A stretch of 64,000 nt of DNA from Sphingobium sp. DEHP117 (GCF_030867385.1 NZ_JAPFBJ010000002.1:473001-537000); one strand, 5' to 3'; positions 19,866 through 29,106 are shown, numbered from the stretch's first letter. Notes: generated by a model from the sequence alone, not told the origin. Made by a program: numbers and translations.

Positions 19866-20519
19866 CTACACGCCAAAGCTTTTCACGAGCGATCCCGCGA
19901 CCAGCGACCATCCATCCACCAGCACGAAAAAGATGATCTTCATCGGTAGCGCAATGCTCGTGGGTGGCAGCATCATCATGCCCATCGCCATCAGCACGGC
20001 GGAGACGGCGAGGTCGATGACGAGAAACGGCAGCAACAGCAGGAAGCCGATCTCGAACGCGCGGCGCAGCTCCGATATCATGAAGGCAGGCACGAGGGCG
20101 CCCATCGGCGTCGTTGCCCGCTCGTGCGCCGGTCTGCCCGAGAGGTCGACGAACAGCTTCAGATCCTCGGGCCGGACCTGCCTCAGCATGAACTCCCGCA
20201 GCGGAGCCGAGGCACGGTCGAGCGCAGCCTTCTCGTCCAGCTTGCCGTCGGCATAAGGCGCTATCCCCGCTGCCCACGCCTTTTCGAAGGTCGGCTGCAT
20301 TACGAAGAAGCTGAGGAACAGCGCCAGACTGATGATCACAGGGTTTGGCGGCACGCCCGGTGCGCCGATCCCGGTGCGCAACAAGGACAGCGCGACGACG
20401 ATGCGGGTAAAGCTCGTCACCGTCATCAAAATGCCCGGCGCAAGGCTGAGGACGGTAAGGCCGATGACGAGCTGCACCAGATGGCGGCTCATCTCGAACT
20501 GCGCGGGATCGAGGCTCAT
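19866..20519 (-). CDS. fliP: Flagellar export gate protein FliP
   Basis: Core component of the flagellar type III export gate, 217 aa. The family signature ILMTVTSFTRIVVALSLLR is near residue 40, and the paired C-terminal helices (FEIGFLLLLPFLVIDLAVSAVLMAMGMMMLPP) are intact. From ATG 20519, which overlaps the fliO stop as ATGA, there is no separate cleavable signal peptide before the first family helix, unlike enteric FliP. Third gene of a minus-strand fliN–fliO–fliP unit. Confidence 0.95.
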   Translation of the reverse strand: MSLDPAQFEMSRHLVQLVIGLTVLSLAPGILMTVTSFTRIVVALSLLRTGIGAPGVPPNPVIISLALFLSFFVMQPTFEKAWAAGIAPYADGKLDEKAALDRASAPLREFMLRQVRPEDLKLFVDLSGRPAHERATTPMGALVPAFMISELRRAFEIGFLLLLPFLVIDLAVSAVLMAMGMMMLPPTSIALPMKIIFFVLVDGWSLVAGSLVKSFGV

Positions 20520-20938
20520 GCGGTGCGCGCAGGCTTCGGGGCGTGCACCGGGCCGCGCGGCGGGCGGCTGCGGGCCGGGTTCAGGCGCGGCCAAAGCGGC
20601 GTGACGGGAGCGGGGGCCAGCGGCGCGGCGCTGGCTAGTATGCGGCAGGCGGCAAGGTCGATCACGAGCGGGCGTTCGTCCGCCTCATCGCCCTTGCCGA
20701 TCAGCTGGGTTCCCTCCGGAGCCAACAGCAGCAGATGTTCCGCCGCGCCGTGGCGCACCAGCGCAAGGCTGCGCTTCTGATCGAGCGCTATCCGCTCCGT
20801 CAGCATCAGCCGCGCCGCATGGCCTTGGCCTGCGCTTGTTGCGAGGCCAAAGCGCCGCGCCGCCCACAGGCCCGCGCCCAGCAGGGCCAGCACCGCCGCG
20901 AGTGCGGCAAGGGCGCGCACCATTTCTGCGCCATCCAT
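20516..20938 (-). CDS. fliO: Flagellar biosynthesis protein FliO
   Basis: A 140-residue protein with one N-terminal membrane helix (MVRALAALAAVLALLGAGLWAA) and a small cytoplasmic domain containing LTERIALDQKRSLALVRHG and LLLLAPEGTQLIG, typical of FliO, which assists FliP assembly. The C-terminal 35 residues are Pro/Arg-rich and look disordered. It sits between fliN and fliP, four bases after the fliN stop. Confidence 0.85.
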   Translation of the reverse strand: MDGAEMVRALAALAAVLALLGAGLWAARRFGLATSAGQGHAARLMLTERIALDQKRSLALVRHGAAEHLLLLAPEGTQLIGKGDEADERPLVIDLAACRILASAAPLAPAPVTPLWPRLNPARSRPPRGPVHAPKPARTA

Positions 20939-20941
20939 CTG

Positions 20942-21175
20942 TCAGCGCCTCCGCTTCATTACCTGCGTGATCTCCAGCGACATGCGATCCTCATCCACCA
21001 ATATGTGCCCGCGCGCGATCGCGTGGCCGTTGACGAGCACGAGGCTGGGGTCGTCCTGCGTGCAATCGAGCGGGATCATCGCGCCACGGCTCATGGCAAG
21101 GATTTCGCGCACCGGCAGGCGCGTCGCGCCCAGCACGATCGACAGCTCCACCTCGACATCGTTGAACGCGGACAT
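20942..21175 (-). CDS. fliN: Flagellar motor switch protein FliN
   Basis: A compact 77-residue protein consisting almost only of the SpoA/FliN C-ring domain: VEVELSIVLGATRLPVREIL, then LVNGHAIARGHILVDEDRMSLEITQVM. FliN forms the lower C-ring that binds export cargo. It lacks the N-terminal extension of enteric FliN. First gene of the minus-strand fliNOP unit, divergent from flgC. Confidence 0.92.
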   Translation of the reverse strand: MSAFNDVEVELSIVLGATRLPVREILAMSRGAMIPLDCTQDDPSLVLVNGHAIARGHILVDEDRMSLEITQVMKRRR

Positions 21176-21271
21176 GCGACGATCCCTCCTGCTTCCATGA
21201 TAGGAAAAAACTGCCGCGTCGGGCCAGGGGCGGGAAAATTTTGCCTATTATGGGCGAAGGAGGACCGGCTT

Positions 21272-21679
21272 ATGGATCTCGAAACGTCTGTTCAGGTGTC
21301 GGCCAGCGGCCTGCGTGCGCAATCGCTGCGTATGCGGGTGATCGCGGAAAACCTCGCCAATGCCGACTCGGTGGCGAACAGCCCTGGCGGCCAGCCCTAT
21401 CGCCGCCGAATCCCCACCTTCCGCGCGGAAATGGACAAGGCCAGCGGCGCGCGCGAGGTGTCCGTCACCGCAATCAAGGGCGATGTCCGCGCTTTCCCGC
21501 GCGTCTATCAGCCCGGCAATCCTGCGGCGGACGCCAAGGGCTATGTGCTGATGCCCAACGTCAATGCGCTCACCGAAGCGGCAGACATGAAGGCGGCGCA
21601 GCGTGGCTATGAGGCAAACCTCAATGCCATAGAAGCCGCGCGCACGCTGACGATGCGCACTATCGACCTGCTGAAGTAG
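21272..21679 (+). CDS. flgC: Flagellar basal-body rod protein FlgC
   Basis: Proximal rod protein, 135 aa. The N-terminal rod motif (VSASGLRAQSLRMRVIAENLANADS) and the C-terminal EAADMKAAQRGYEANLNAIEAARTL helix define FlgC. AGGAGG lies upstream of ATG 21272. Unusually flgB is not upstream; the gene heads a flgC–fliE–fliQ–fliR–flhB unit divergent from fliNOP. Confidence 0.96.
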   Translation: MDLETSVQVSASGLRAQSLRMRVIAENLANADSVANSPGGQPYRRRIPTFRAEMDKASGAREVSVTAIKGDVRAFPRVYQPGNPAADAKGYVLMPNVNALTEAADMKAAQRGYEANLNAIEAARTLTMRTIDLLK

Positions 21680-21692
21680 GAGCGAGGGCGCG

Positions 21693-22025
21693 ATGGTAAA
21701 CTCGATCGGAGCGCTGGATGCGCTTTCCGCCTATGGCCGGGCGCGGGGCGTGGCGGAAGGTGTCGGTGGAAAAGGCGCTCTACCGCCTGCCAGCGACACC
21801 CCCGCCTCTTCCGGATTCGGCGATCTGGTTGCGAATGCTGTGGGTCAGGTAGGGGATGCGCTGAGCAAGGCGGAAAGTGCCAGCATGCGTCAGGTTGCGG
21901 GCAAGGGCGATCTGATTGACGTCGCAACCGCCATCGGCGCGGCCGAAACCGCGCTCGATACCATGGTCGCTGTGCGTGACCGCGTGGTGAACGCCTATAA
22001 CGAAATCATGCGCCTTCAAATCTAG
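21693..22025 (+). CDS. fliE: Flagellar hook-basal body protein FliE
   Basis: A 110-residue FliE, the first exported protein linking MS-ring to rod. The C-terminal two-thirds match the family (FGDLVANAVGQVGDALSKAE, then VATAIGAAETALDTMVAVRDRVVNAYNEIMRLQI). GAGGG precedes the ATG. It is 13 bases after flgC. Confidence 0.93.
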   Translation: MVNSIGALDALSAYGRARGVAEGVGGKGALPPASDTPASSGFGDLVANAVGQVGDALSKAESASMRQVAGKGDLIDVATAIGAAETALDTMVAVRDRVVNAYNEIMRLQI

Positions 22026-22029
22026 CAAT

Positions 22030-22293
22030 ATGGATCCCGCCGACATACTCGCGCTTTCCCGCGCCGCGCTGATTTTGCTGCTCACGATAGCGGGGCCGAT
22101 GCTGATCGCCTCGCTCGTGATCGGCGTGATCATCGGGCTGGTGCAGGCGCTCACCCAGATCCAGGAAATGACCCTCACCTTCGTGCCCAAGCTGATCGTC
22201 ATCGGCGTGGTGCTGTTGCTCAGCCTGCCGATGATCGGCTCGGCGCTCTCGGCCTTCATGGCGGAGCTGTCAGCGCGCATCATCGGGCGTTGA
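22030..22293 (+). CDS. fliQ: Flagellar export gate protein FliQ
   Basis: An 87-residue two-helix export-gate protein. The first helix (ALILLLTIAGPMLIASLVIGV) leads into the family motif GLVQALTQIQEMTLTFVPKL, followed by the second helix (VIGVVLLLSLPMIGSAL). The start is five bases after fliE, and fliR follows four bases after the stop. Confidence 0.95.
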   Translation: MDPADILALSRAALILLLTIAGPMLIASLVIGVIIGLVQALTQIQEMTLTFVPKLIVIGVVLLLSLPMIGSALSAFMAELSARIIGR

Positions 22294-22297
22294 GCGA

Positions 22298-23083
22298 GTG
22301 GACGCGCTCAGCCAGCTCGCGCCCGATCTTCCGCGCATTCTCACCCTGCACGCACTGATCTTCGCGCGTGTGGGGGCGATGTTGATGCTGCTCCCCGGCT
22401 TTTCCGACGATGCGGTGCCGGGAAGAATACGGCTGCTCGTCGCGCTGGCTCTCGCTGCCGGTATGCAGGGGGTGCTTACTGCGCATATGGGCGTGGTAAT
22501 CGGGGCAGCGCTCGCGGGCAATGCCGCGCTGGCGCATCTGCTGCTGGTCGAGCTGCTCACCGGCCTGATGCTGGGCGGCATCGTACGGCTGATGTTCCTT
22601 GCCGTCACCATTGCGGGCGCAATCATCAGCCTTCAGGTCGGCCTCACGACCGGGCTGGTGCAGGATCCCTCAGCAGGCGGGCAGGTGCCACAGTTGGCCC
22701 GCTTCATCAGCATCGCCGCGTTGCTTGTGTGCATGAGCCTTGGCGTACATCATCTGTGGATCGGCGCCCTGGTGCAAAGCTATGGAGTTTTCCCGCCCGG
22801 AGCTATGGCCCCCGCTGCCGACTTCGCGCAACTCGCACTGAAGGCGGCGAGCGGTGCAATGGCGCTCGGGCTGGGCCTCTCCGCGCCGCTGGTTATCTAT
22901 GGCATCGTGTTCAACGCTGCGCTGGGCCTTGCCGCCCGGCTCGCTCCGCAACTGCAGATCTTCTTCATCGCGCAGCCGCTGGCGATCGCGCTCGGCCTCG
23001 CGCTGCTGGCTGTGACGCTGGGCGCCGCGCTCTCGGGCTTTGCGCAGGCGATGGCGCAATGGGCGCTGGCGCTGGTGGGCTGA
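22298..23083 (+). CDS. fliR: Flagellar export gate protein FliR
   Basis: A 261-residue membrane protein of the export gate with six or more hydrophobic helices. Family features include FARVGAMLMLLPGFSDDAVPGRIR near the N-terminus and the DFAQLALKAASGAMALGLGLSAPL region. The start codon is GTG 22298, shortly after fliQ. It assembles with FliP and FliQ to form the export channel. Confidence 0.94.
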   Translation: MDALSQLAPDLPRILTLHALIFARVGAMLMLLPGFSDDAVPGRIRLLVALALAAGMQGVLTAHMGVVIGAALAGNAALAHLLLVELLTGLMLGGIVRLMFLAVTIAGAIISLQVGLTTGLVQDPSAGGQVPQLARFISIAALLVCMSLGVHHLWIGALVQSYGVFPPGAMAPAADFAQLALKAASGAMALGLGLSAPLVIYGIVFNAALGLAARLAPQLQIFFIAQPLAIALGLALLAVTLGAALSGFAQAMAQWALALVG

Positions 23084-23087
23084 GACC

Positions 23088-24155
23088 ATGGCCGAAGAAG
23101 AGCAGAAAACATTAGACCCAACCCCCAAGAAGCTGGAGGACGCGCGCAAACGCGGCGATGTGCCAAGCGCGCCGGAGATGCGGCATGCTGCGATGTTCGC
23201 GGCGATGGTGCTGATCGTAGTTGCGCTGGGGGCGTCGGCGATCACGCGGCTGGCGGCGCAGGCGGAGGCGCTGTGGGGGCGGGCGGGTGAGATGGCGCTC
23301 ACCGGTGGTAGCACCCAGCGCCTCGCCACCACCTTGCTGGGCGGGACGTTGATCGCGGTCAGCCCGCTGCTGGCGGTGACGCTCGGAGCCGCTCTTGTGG
23401 GCGCACTACTTCAGGGGCGCGGCCTCTTCGTTTCGGGCCAGCTCAAGCTCAAATGGGACCGTCTGTCTCCCATGACCGGGGCAAAGCGCCTGTTCGGCAG
23501 GCAGGCGTGGGTCGAGTTCGCCAAAACGCTGGCGAAATTTGCCTTCGTGGCGATAGTGGCGGGCGCAATAGTCTGGCCCGCGCTCGACGGGCTGGACCGA
23601 ATGACCGGCGCGAATGCCAGCGATATCGGCCGCTTTGTGGCAGGGGTGACCGGCGACATGCTGAGTGCGGTGGCGCTGCTGGTGGCGGCGCTGGCGGCGG
23701 GGGATTTCCTCTATCAACGCCGGTCGTGGCTCACCCGTTTGCGCATGAGTCATCAGGAAGTGCGCGATGAGCACAAGCAGAACGAGGGCGATCCGCAGAT
23801 CAAGGCGCGCATCCGAGCCATCGGCATGGCGCGCGCACGGCGGCGGATGATGTCGGCCGTGCCGAGTGCCAGCGTCGTCATCACCAACCCCACGCACTAT
23901 GCCGTGGCGCTGCGCTACGATCATGGCGCGATGCAGGCGCCGGTGGTGGTGGCGAAGGGGCGGGACAGGATCGCGCTGCGTATCCGCGAACTGGCTGGTG
24001 AGCATAAGGTGCCGGTGGTGGAAAGCCCGCCGCTCGCCCGCGCGCTTTATGCCAGTGTCGAGATCGATCAGCCCATCAAGCTGGAGCATTACGCCGCAGT
24101 GGCGGAGATCATCAGCTATGTACTGCGGCTGACGCGGGGGAAGAAATCCGGCTAA
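23088..24155 (+). CDS. flhB: Flagellar export switch protein FlhB
   Basis: A 355-residue protein with four membrane helices and a cytoplasmic C-terminal domain. The autocleavage motif Asn267-Pro-Thr-His270 ([15 protein letters not shown]), which switches substrate class after hook completion, is intact. The N-terminus [20 protein letters not shown] is typical. ATG 23088 follows the fliR stop; the open frame upstream overlaps fliR. The 3' end overlaps the converging fliX by four bases. Confidence 0.96.
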   Translation: MAEEEQKTLDPTPKKLEDARKRGDVPSAPEMRHAAMFAAMVLIVVALGASAITRLAAQAEALWGRAGEMALTGGSTQRLATTLLGGTLIAVSPLLAVTLGAALVGALLQGRGLFVSGQLKLKWDRLSPMTGAKRLFGRQAWVEFAKTLAKFAFVAIVAGAIVWPALDGLDRMTGANASDIGRFVAGVTGDMLSAVALLVAALAAGDFLYQRRSWLTRLRMSHQEVRDEHKQNEGDPQIKARIRAIGMARARRRMMSAVPSASVVITNPTHYAVALRYDHGAMQAPVVVAKGRDRIALRIRELAGEHKVPVVESPPLARALYASVEIDQPIKLEHYAAVAEIISYVLRLTRGKKSG

Positions 24156-24622
24156 ACCTCGATATTGAACTTGGCCAGCTCTACCCGGACCCGCAGTTCG
24201 ATTTCGTCCATCAGGCCGGTGAAGCGCGGGTCGTCGGGCAGCTGGTCCCCGCTGTCCCTGGCCTTGCCGTCGCTCAGCCAGCCTTTCAGCCCCTCCAGCG
24301 TCCGCCGCCCTGCATGACCCTCCAGCAATTCCCTGTGCAGCCGCTCCAGCCCATCCAGCCCGCGCCGGGCATGGGCGATCTGCTCCCGCCGCCGTGCCTC
24401 CTGCGGGTTGAGCGCCGAGAGTGCCACCAGCATCTGCACGGAACCAAGCATTTGTGCCTGAGGGTGGGCGGATGCCGGAACGTCTCCACCCACTGCCGCG
24501 CCCCGGGCGGATGCGGCCTGCCCCTCGCCCAGCAGCTTCTGCGCCGCCTGCGCGATCGGCATCGCCTCGCGCACCAGCGCTAGCGCCTGTTGAGTTGCGG
24601 TCATGATCGGATTGATGGCCAT
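24152..24622 (-). CDS. fliX: Flagellar assembly regulator FliX-like protein
   Basis: A 156-residue protein whose C-terminal half matches the pattern of Caulobacter FliX, the trans-acting factor that couples class II basal-body completion to later flagellar transcription: [19 protein letters not shown], a helix ending ELLEGHAG, and [22 protein letters not shown] at the end. Start ATG 24622 has GAAAGG upstream; ATG 24604 is an alternative. It is divergent from flgI and converges on flhB. The N-terminal half is not recognisable. Confidence 0.72.
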   Translation of the reverse strand: MAINPIMTATQQALALVREAMPIAQAAQKLLGEGQAASARGAAVGGDVPASAHPQAQMLGSVQMLVALSALNPQEARRREQIAHARRGLDGLERLHRELLEGHAGRRTLEGLKGWLSDGKARDSGDQLPDDPRFTGLMDEIELRVRVELAKFNIEV

Positions 24623-24662
24623 GGCCGCCTTTCCGGCCCTCCTCCCATCTATAATAGGAGGG

Positions 24663-25775
24663 ATGACACTGGCCCGGAATTTCCGCTGCGTAGCCTCCGT
24701 GCTGCTGTGGGCCGGTGCGGCGGCGGCAAGCCCAAACGCCGTCGCCGCACCGCGCATCAAGGATATCGTCGACGTCGAAAACGTCCGCCCCAACCAACTC
24801 ATCGGCTATGGGCTGGTGGTCGGGCTCGCGGGCACGGGCGACAAGACGCGGAACACGCCCTTCACCGAGGAATCGATGCAGGCGATGCTGGAGCGCATGG
24901 GCGTCAACGTCCGTTCCGCTCAGATGAAGACCCAAAATGTCGCCGCCGTTTCGGTCACCGCCGCAATGCCTCCCTTCGCCCGCGCGGGCAGCCAGATCGA
25001 CGTGACGGTGAGCGCATTGGGCGATGCCACCAGCCTGCAGGGCGGCACGCTGCTTGTCACTGCACTCAAGGGTATGGATGGCCAGATCTATGCCGTGGCG
25101 CAAGGTCCGGTCGCGGTGTCGGGCTTCAAGGCGCAGGGCGCGGGCGCGAATATCAGCCGGGGCGTGTCCACCTCGGCTCGCATCGCCTCGGGCGCGATCA
25201 TCGAGCGCGAGGTGCCTTATGCGCTCAAATCCGCCACCGCGCTGAAGCTCGCGCTACGCAACCCGGATTTCACCACGGCACAGCGTATCGCCAACACGAT
25301 AAACGCCGCCTTTTCAGGCAGCGCAGAGATGCTGGACCCCGCAACCGTGCGCCTCTCCGCCCCTGATGGCGCAGCGCTGGTAGAGCGCATTGCGCAGGTG
25401 GAGAATCTCGGCGTGGAGGTAGACAGCCCGGCTCGCGTCATCGTCAACGAGGCGGCGGGCACGGTCGTTATGACCGCAGATGTGCGTATCTCTCCCGTCG
25501 CCATCGCACAGGGAGGGCTGACGATTTCTGTGGCGGAAAATCCGGTCGCGTCCCAGCCCGGCCCCTTGTCCGGCGGGCAGACGCAGGTTTTGCCCCGCAC
25601 GCAGGTTTCGGTCGATGACGGCGGCGGCGCGTCGCTGGCGATGGTGGAGGGTGAGAGCCTCAAGACATTGGTCGGCGGGCTGAACCGCCTCGGCGTCTCC
25701 CCGCGCGATCTCATCACAATCCTGCAGGCGCTGCGCAGCGCGGGTGCGCTGCAGGCAGAGATAGAGGTACAGTGA
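24663..25775 (+). CDS. flgI: Flagellar P-ring protein FlgI
   Basis: Periplasmic P-ring subunit, 370 aa with a signal peptide ([17 protein letters not shown]...). The mature start [20 protein letters not shown] and the [12 protein letters not shown] segment are diagnostic; later VQNLG-like and [21 protein letters not shown] segments complete the family. AGGAGGG lies next to ATG 24663. The stop overlaps the flgJ-like start as TGATG. Confidence 0.96.
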   Translation: MTLARNFRCVASVLLWAGAAAASPNAVAAPRIKDIVDVENVRPNQLIGYGLVVGLAGTGDKTRNTPFTEESMQAMLERMGVNVRSAQMKTQNVAAVSVTAAMPPFARAGSQIDVTVSALGDATSLQGGTLLVTALKGMDGQIYAVAQGPVAVSGFKAQGAGANISRGVSTSARIASGAIIEREVPYALKSATALKLALRNPDFTTAQRIANTINAAFSGSAEMLDPATVRLSAPDGAALVERIAQVENLGVEVDSPARVIVNEAAGTVVMTADVRISPVAIAQGGLTISVAENPVASQPGPLSGGQTQVLPRTQVSVDDGGGASLAMVEGESLKTLVGGLNRLGVSPRDLITILQALRSAGALQAEIEVQ

Positions 25776-26068
25776 TGACCGATCCCGTTCGATCAATTTC
25801 GTTTCCTCACCCTGCGACACCCGACCAGAACGCACGCGCAGCGGCGCGCGAGTTCGAGGCCGTGTTCATCGGCCAGATGACGAAGCTGATGCTGGAAAGC
25901 GCCGAGCTTCAAGGCGACTTTTCCGGCGGGCATGGCGAGGCGATGTTCCGTGGTGTGCTGGCCGAGCAGCTCGGCAGTGTGATCGCGCGCGGGGGCGGAA
26001 TCGGCATTGCCGACAGCGTGCTGGCCGAGATCGTGAAACTGCAACAGGAGGGAGTCGGCACGCCATGA
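25775..26068 (+). CDS. flgJ: Rod-binding protein FlgJ (N-terminal domain only)
   Basis: A 97-residue single-domain rod chaperone/cap of the CheL/FlgJ-N type. The motif REFEAVFIGQMTKLML and GGHGEAMFRGVLAEQL match the family. No muramidase domain is attached, as is usual in alphaproteobacteria. Start ATG 25775 shares its A with the flgI stop; the gene end overlaps the next as ATGA. Confidence 0.9.
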   Translation: MTDPVRSISFPHPATPDQNARAAAREFEAVFIGQMTKLMLESAELQGDFSGGHGEAMFRGVLAEQLGSVIARGGGIGIADSVLAEIVKLQQEGVGTP

Positions 26069-26502
26069 GCACGAGTGATACCCTCGCCACCCTGCTCGAT
26101 ACCATGATCGACCTCATCTGTCTGATGGAGGAGGAGAGCGAACTGCTTGCCCTCTCCGGGCCGCGCGGCAATATCGAGGCGATCGCACAGGCGAAGATCC
26201 GCCTCGCTAACAGGATGGAGGCGCAATCCGCTGCGCTGAGCCGCGCCAGTCCCGGCTGGATCGAGGCGCTGGAAGGCGACGACCGCCGCGCCCTTGCCGA
26301 AACGAGCGAAGACCTGCACCGCGCTGCCACAGTAAACAGCGCGGTGCTGGAACGACAGCTGGAGCTATCCGCCGAGATGCTGAGCGCTGTCGGCAAGGAG
26401 CTGGAGCGCGTGACCGGGCGCGGCGGCGCAACCTATTCGCGCCGGGGCGATGTCCGCCGCCGCCGGTCCAGCCCGCCGCTGTCGGTCAACGGGAAGTTTT
26501 AG
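26065..26502 (+). CDS. flgN: FlgN-like flagellar export chaperone
   Basis: A 145-residue helical protein. The N-terminal helix LLDTMIDLICLMEEESELL and the long second helix with AIAQAKIRLANRMEAQSAAL follow the FlgN pattern; FlgN chaperones the hook-filament junction proteins. A basic tail (SRRGDVRRRRSSPP) closes the protein. It is coupled to flgJ by ATGA and its end overlaps the converging galU. Assignment is from pattern and context. Confidence 0.7.
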   Translation: MSTSDTLATLLDTMIDLICLMEEESELLALSGPRGNIEAIAQAKIRLANRMEAQSAALSRASPGWIEALEGDDRRALAETSEDLHRAATVNSAVLERQLELSAEMLSAVGKELERVTGRGGATYSRRGDVRRRRSSPPLSVNGKF

Positions 26503-27374
26503 AGCACCAGCTTGCGCGCGAAATCGCGAATATGATCGCCGATCTCCGGGCTTTCGAGCGCCAGCGATAGGTTGGCCTCAATATAGCCCGCCTTCGACCC
26601 GCAGTCGAACCGCTGGCCATCGAAGGTAACGCCGTGGAAAGGCTGGTTGCCGATCATCGCGGCCATTGCGTCTGTCAGCTGAATCTCGCCGCCCGCGCCT
26701 TTTTCGTGCCGCGCCAGGTGTGCCATCACTTCGGGCTGCAGGATATAGCGCCCGGCGATGATGAGGTTGGAGGGCGCGGTGCCGGCGGCTGGTTTTTCGA
26801 CCAGCCCCTTAACCTCCGTCAGCGCGCCGTTCCGCGCGCCGGGGTCGAGCACGCCGTAGCTCGACGTCTGCTCCATCGGCACTTCCAGCGCGCAGATGAG
26901 ATTGCCGCCGGTCTGTTCATAGGCATCGACCATCTGGCGGAGGCAGCCTTTGCCTGGCTTGCCGTGCATGAACTCATCGGGCAGCAGGATCGCGAATGGC
27001 TCGTCGCCCACGATGTCGCGTGCGCACCAGATAGCATGGCCAAGGCCCAGCGGCTCCTGCTGACGTACGAAGATTGCATTGCCGGGCGTCAGGCGGGTGC
27101 CCTTGAGGGCATCGACGCTCTTGCCGCGCGCCGCCTGCGTCGTCTCGAGCTCGAACGCCATGTCGAAATGATCCTCGATCGCGCCCTTGCCGCGCCCGTT
27201 GACGAAGATCATCGTCTCGATCCCCGCCTCGATCGCCTCGTCGACGGCATACTGGATCAGCGGGCGGTCCACCACGGGCAGCAATTCCTTGGGCACCGCC
27301 TTGGTTGCGGGCAGGAAGCGGGTGCCCATGCCCGCCACGGGGAACACGGCCTTGCGGATTTTCTTCGCGCTCAT
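26499..27374 (-). CDS. galU: UTP–glucose-1-phosphate uridylyltransferase
   Basis: Makes UDP-glucose for exopolysaccharide, LPS and glycolipids; 291 aa. The nucleotide-binding start KAVFPVAGMGTRFLPATKAVPKELLPV is canonical, with DRPLIQYAVDEA, LGHAIWCA and GGEIQLTDA further on. Start ATG 27374 is chosen because the family N-terminus begins there; the upstream extension has no match. Confidence 0.96.
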   Translation of the reverse strand: MSAKKIRKAVFPVAGMGTRFLPATKAVPKELLPVVDRPLIQYAVDEAIEAGIETMIFVNGRGKGAIEDHFDMAFELETTQAARGKSVDALKGTRLTPGNAIFVRQQEPLGLGHAIWCARDIVGDEPFAILLPDEFMHGKPGKGCLRQMVDAYEQTGGNLICALEVPMEQTSSYGVLDPGARNGALTEVKGLVEKPAAGTAPSNLIIAGRYILQPEVMAHLARHEKGAGGEIQLTDAMAAMIGNQPFHGVTFDGQRFDCGSKAGYIEANLSLALESPEIGDHIRDFARKLVL

Positions 27375-27455
27375 GAGTGCCTTTCGCTGCGGATGTGATT
27401 CGGTTTCTGCGCCGTTCATAGGTGTAAAAGGTTGAAAGTGTTTTGCCGCCTCGCC

Positions 27456-27617
27456 TCAGAAATCGATGGCGATACCCTTTTTTTCCCAGTCGCCATAGCG
27501 GGTTGGGCTGAGCTTCTCGGTCACCTCCGGCTTGGCATCCAGCGGATCGGGCTTGGGCACGGGGGGGCTTTTGGAGAGATAGGCGGGGGGCCGCACATGG
27601 TCGGGGCGCTTGCCCAT
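27456..27617 (-). CDS. Succinate dehydrogenase assembly factor 4 family (DUF1674)
   Basis: A 53-residue protein easily missed because of its size. It has a proline-rich N-terminal half (HVRPPAYLSKSPPVPKPDP) and ends with PTRYGDWEKKGIAIDF, the hallmark C-terminus of DUF1674/SdhAF4 proteins, which help mature flavinylated SdhA. It lies between galU and rsmB and is transcribed with galU; no sdh genes are in the window. The short hallmark is distinctive, so the call is fairly firm. Confidence 0.85.
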   Translation of the reverse strand: MGKRPDHVRPPAYLSKSPPVPKPDPLDAKPEVTEKLSPTRYGDWEKKGIAIDF

Positions 27618-27725
27618 GGCTTCGCATACTCCACTACAGGTTATTGCGTGGCGACATATGCGCTCGCCGGGCGGGTGACAAGGTTTGGAGGGTTTACCGC
27701 AGGCGGAAAGGCGCTAAGGCGGGCC

Positions 27726-29042
27726 ATGGCCAAGCCCACCTCCCCGCACAAGCGCCGTCGCTCAGCCAAGGAAGCCGAAGTCCCCGGCCTCGGTGCGCGC
27801 CGCGCGGCGCTGCGTTTGCTCGATGCGGTGCTGCGCCGGGGCGAGGCGCTGGAGACGGCGCTGCATGCCGCTACGCAGGGGCTGAGCCGAGGCTCTGACA
27901 AAGGGCTGGCCCATGCCATTGCGGCAGATGTGCTGCGCTGGCTGCCCGATCTCGACGCGCTGATCGACAGTGTAACCGAACAGCCGATCCCGGCCGATGT
28001 CAAATCGCGTATGGTCCTGCGCATGGCGCTGGTGCAGATTCTGCTGCTGGAAACTCCGCCGCACGCCGTCATTTCCACCGCGCTGCCCCTTACCGAGGGC
28101 GGGCCACGCCGGCTGGTGCATGGCGTGCTCGGCAACCTGATTCGCAGCGAAGCGAAATTGCCGGAAGTGCCAACGCTCCCCACAGATGTTGCGGCGCGCT
28201 GGGGTGCGCAATGGGGCGCGGACATGGTGAGCGCCGCCGCCCGCGCGCTGGCGCACCGCGCGTCGATAGACCTGAGCTTTGCCGAGTCCGCAGAGGCGGA
28301 GCGCATTGCCGACATGATGGGCGGGACTTCGCTGATGCCGGGGCATGTAAGGCTCGATCATGACGTGTCCGTGCCAGAGCTGCCCGGCTATGCAGATGGG
28401 CATTGGTGGGTGCAGGACATCGCCGCCAGTCTTCCCGCGCGGCTGGCGGGCAGAGGCGAGGGGCGCATCGCCTATGATCTGTGCGCCGCGCCGGGCGGCA
28501 AGACGATGCAGCTTGCCGCCGCTGGCTGGCGCGTCACCGCGCTGGACAAGAGCGCAAAAAGGCTGGAGCGGCTGTCCGCAAACCTCGCGCGCAGCGGCCT
28601 TGGCGAGCGCGTGGAGGTAGCGCAGGGCGACGCCTTGGCCTGGGAGCCGGCGCCGGCAGACCTGATCCTGCTCGATGCGCCATGCTCGGCCACCGGCATC
28701 TTCCGCCGCCACCCGGACGTGCTTTACCGCGCCGGGCCGCGCCAGATAGCGGAAACGGCCGAACTTCAGGCCGCGCTGCTCGATCGCGCGGCAGGCTGGC
28801 TCAAGCCCGACGGCACGCTGATCTACGCCACCTGCTCCCTGGAGCGTGCCGAGGGGGAGGGCCAGATCGCCGCCTTCCTGGCGCGCCATCCGGAATTTGC
28901 GATCCTGCCGGTTAACGCCAACGAACTGCCCGCCGGAATCGCGCCTACGTCTGAGGGCTTTATCCGCACCCTGCCGGGCGTGTTAGCTGAGCAGGGCGGC
29001 GCCGACGGTTTCTTCGTCGCGCGGCTCGCGCGTGGGGGCTAA
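27726..29042 (+). CDS. rsmB: 16S rRNA m5C methyltransferase RsmB/NOP family
   Basis: A 438-residue enzyme with an N-terminal NusB-like RNA-binding domain (about 20-150) and a C-terminal SAM domain. Motifs: SAM loop DLCAAPGGKTMQLA (about 250), DAPCSATGIFRRHPD, and the catalytic-cysteine motif YATCSLERAEGE. Start ATG 27726 is chosen; the frame is open for a further 290 bases upstream but that part covers the SdhAF4 gene in antisense and lacks family sequence. Confidence 0.93.
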   Translation: MAKPTSPHKRRRSAKEAEVPGLGARRAALRLLDAVLRRGEALETALHAATQGLSRGSDKGLAHAIAADVLRWLPDLDALIDSVTEQPIPADVKSRMVLRMALVQILLLETPPHAVISTALPLTEGGPRRLVHGVLGNLIRSEAKLPEVPTLPTDVAARWGAQWGADMVSAAARALAHRASIDLSFAESAEAERIADMMGGTSLMPGHVRLDHDVSVPELPGYADGHWWVQDIAASLPARLAGRGEGRIAYDLCAAPGGKTMQLAAAGWRVTALDKSAKRLERLSANLARSGLGERVEVAQGDALAWEPAPADLILLDAPCSATGIFRRHPDVLYRAGPRQIAETAELQAALLDRAAGWLKPDGTLIYATCSLERAEGEGQIAAFLARHPEFAILPVNANELPAGIAPTSEGFIRTLPGVLAEQGGADGFFVARLARGG

Positions 29043-29106
29043 AACTCTCTTCGCTGTTTAGCTGGGGCAATGACGCTGAGGTGTTCGCAAGAACAGTCGC
29101 ATGTCC

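Noticed and set aside
21176-21271. Possible sigma-54 promoter between fliN and flgC (GG...GC elements on both strands).
   Set aside because: The GG and GC elements are nine bases apart instead of ten on each strand, and the rest of the consensus is poor.
23406-25103. Open frame of about 565 codons on the minus strand across flhB, fliX and flgI.
   Set aside because: The translation is low-complexity and conflicts with three well-supported flagellar genes.
27432-27725. Upstream extension of rsmB by nearly 100 codons.
   Set aside because: The extension has no RsmB sequence, lies antisense to the SdhAF4 gene, and ATG 27726 starts the family-like N-terminus.
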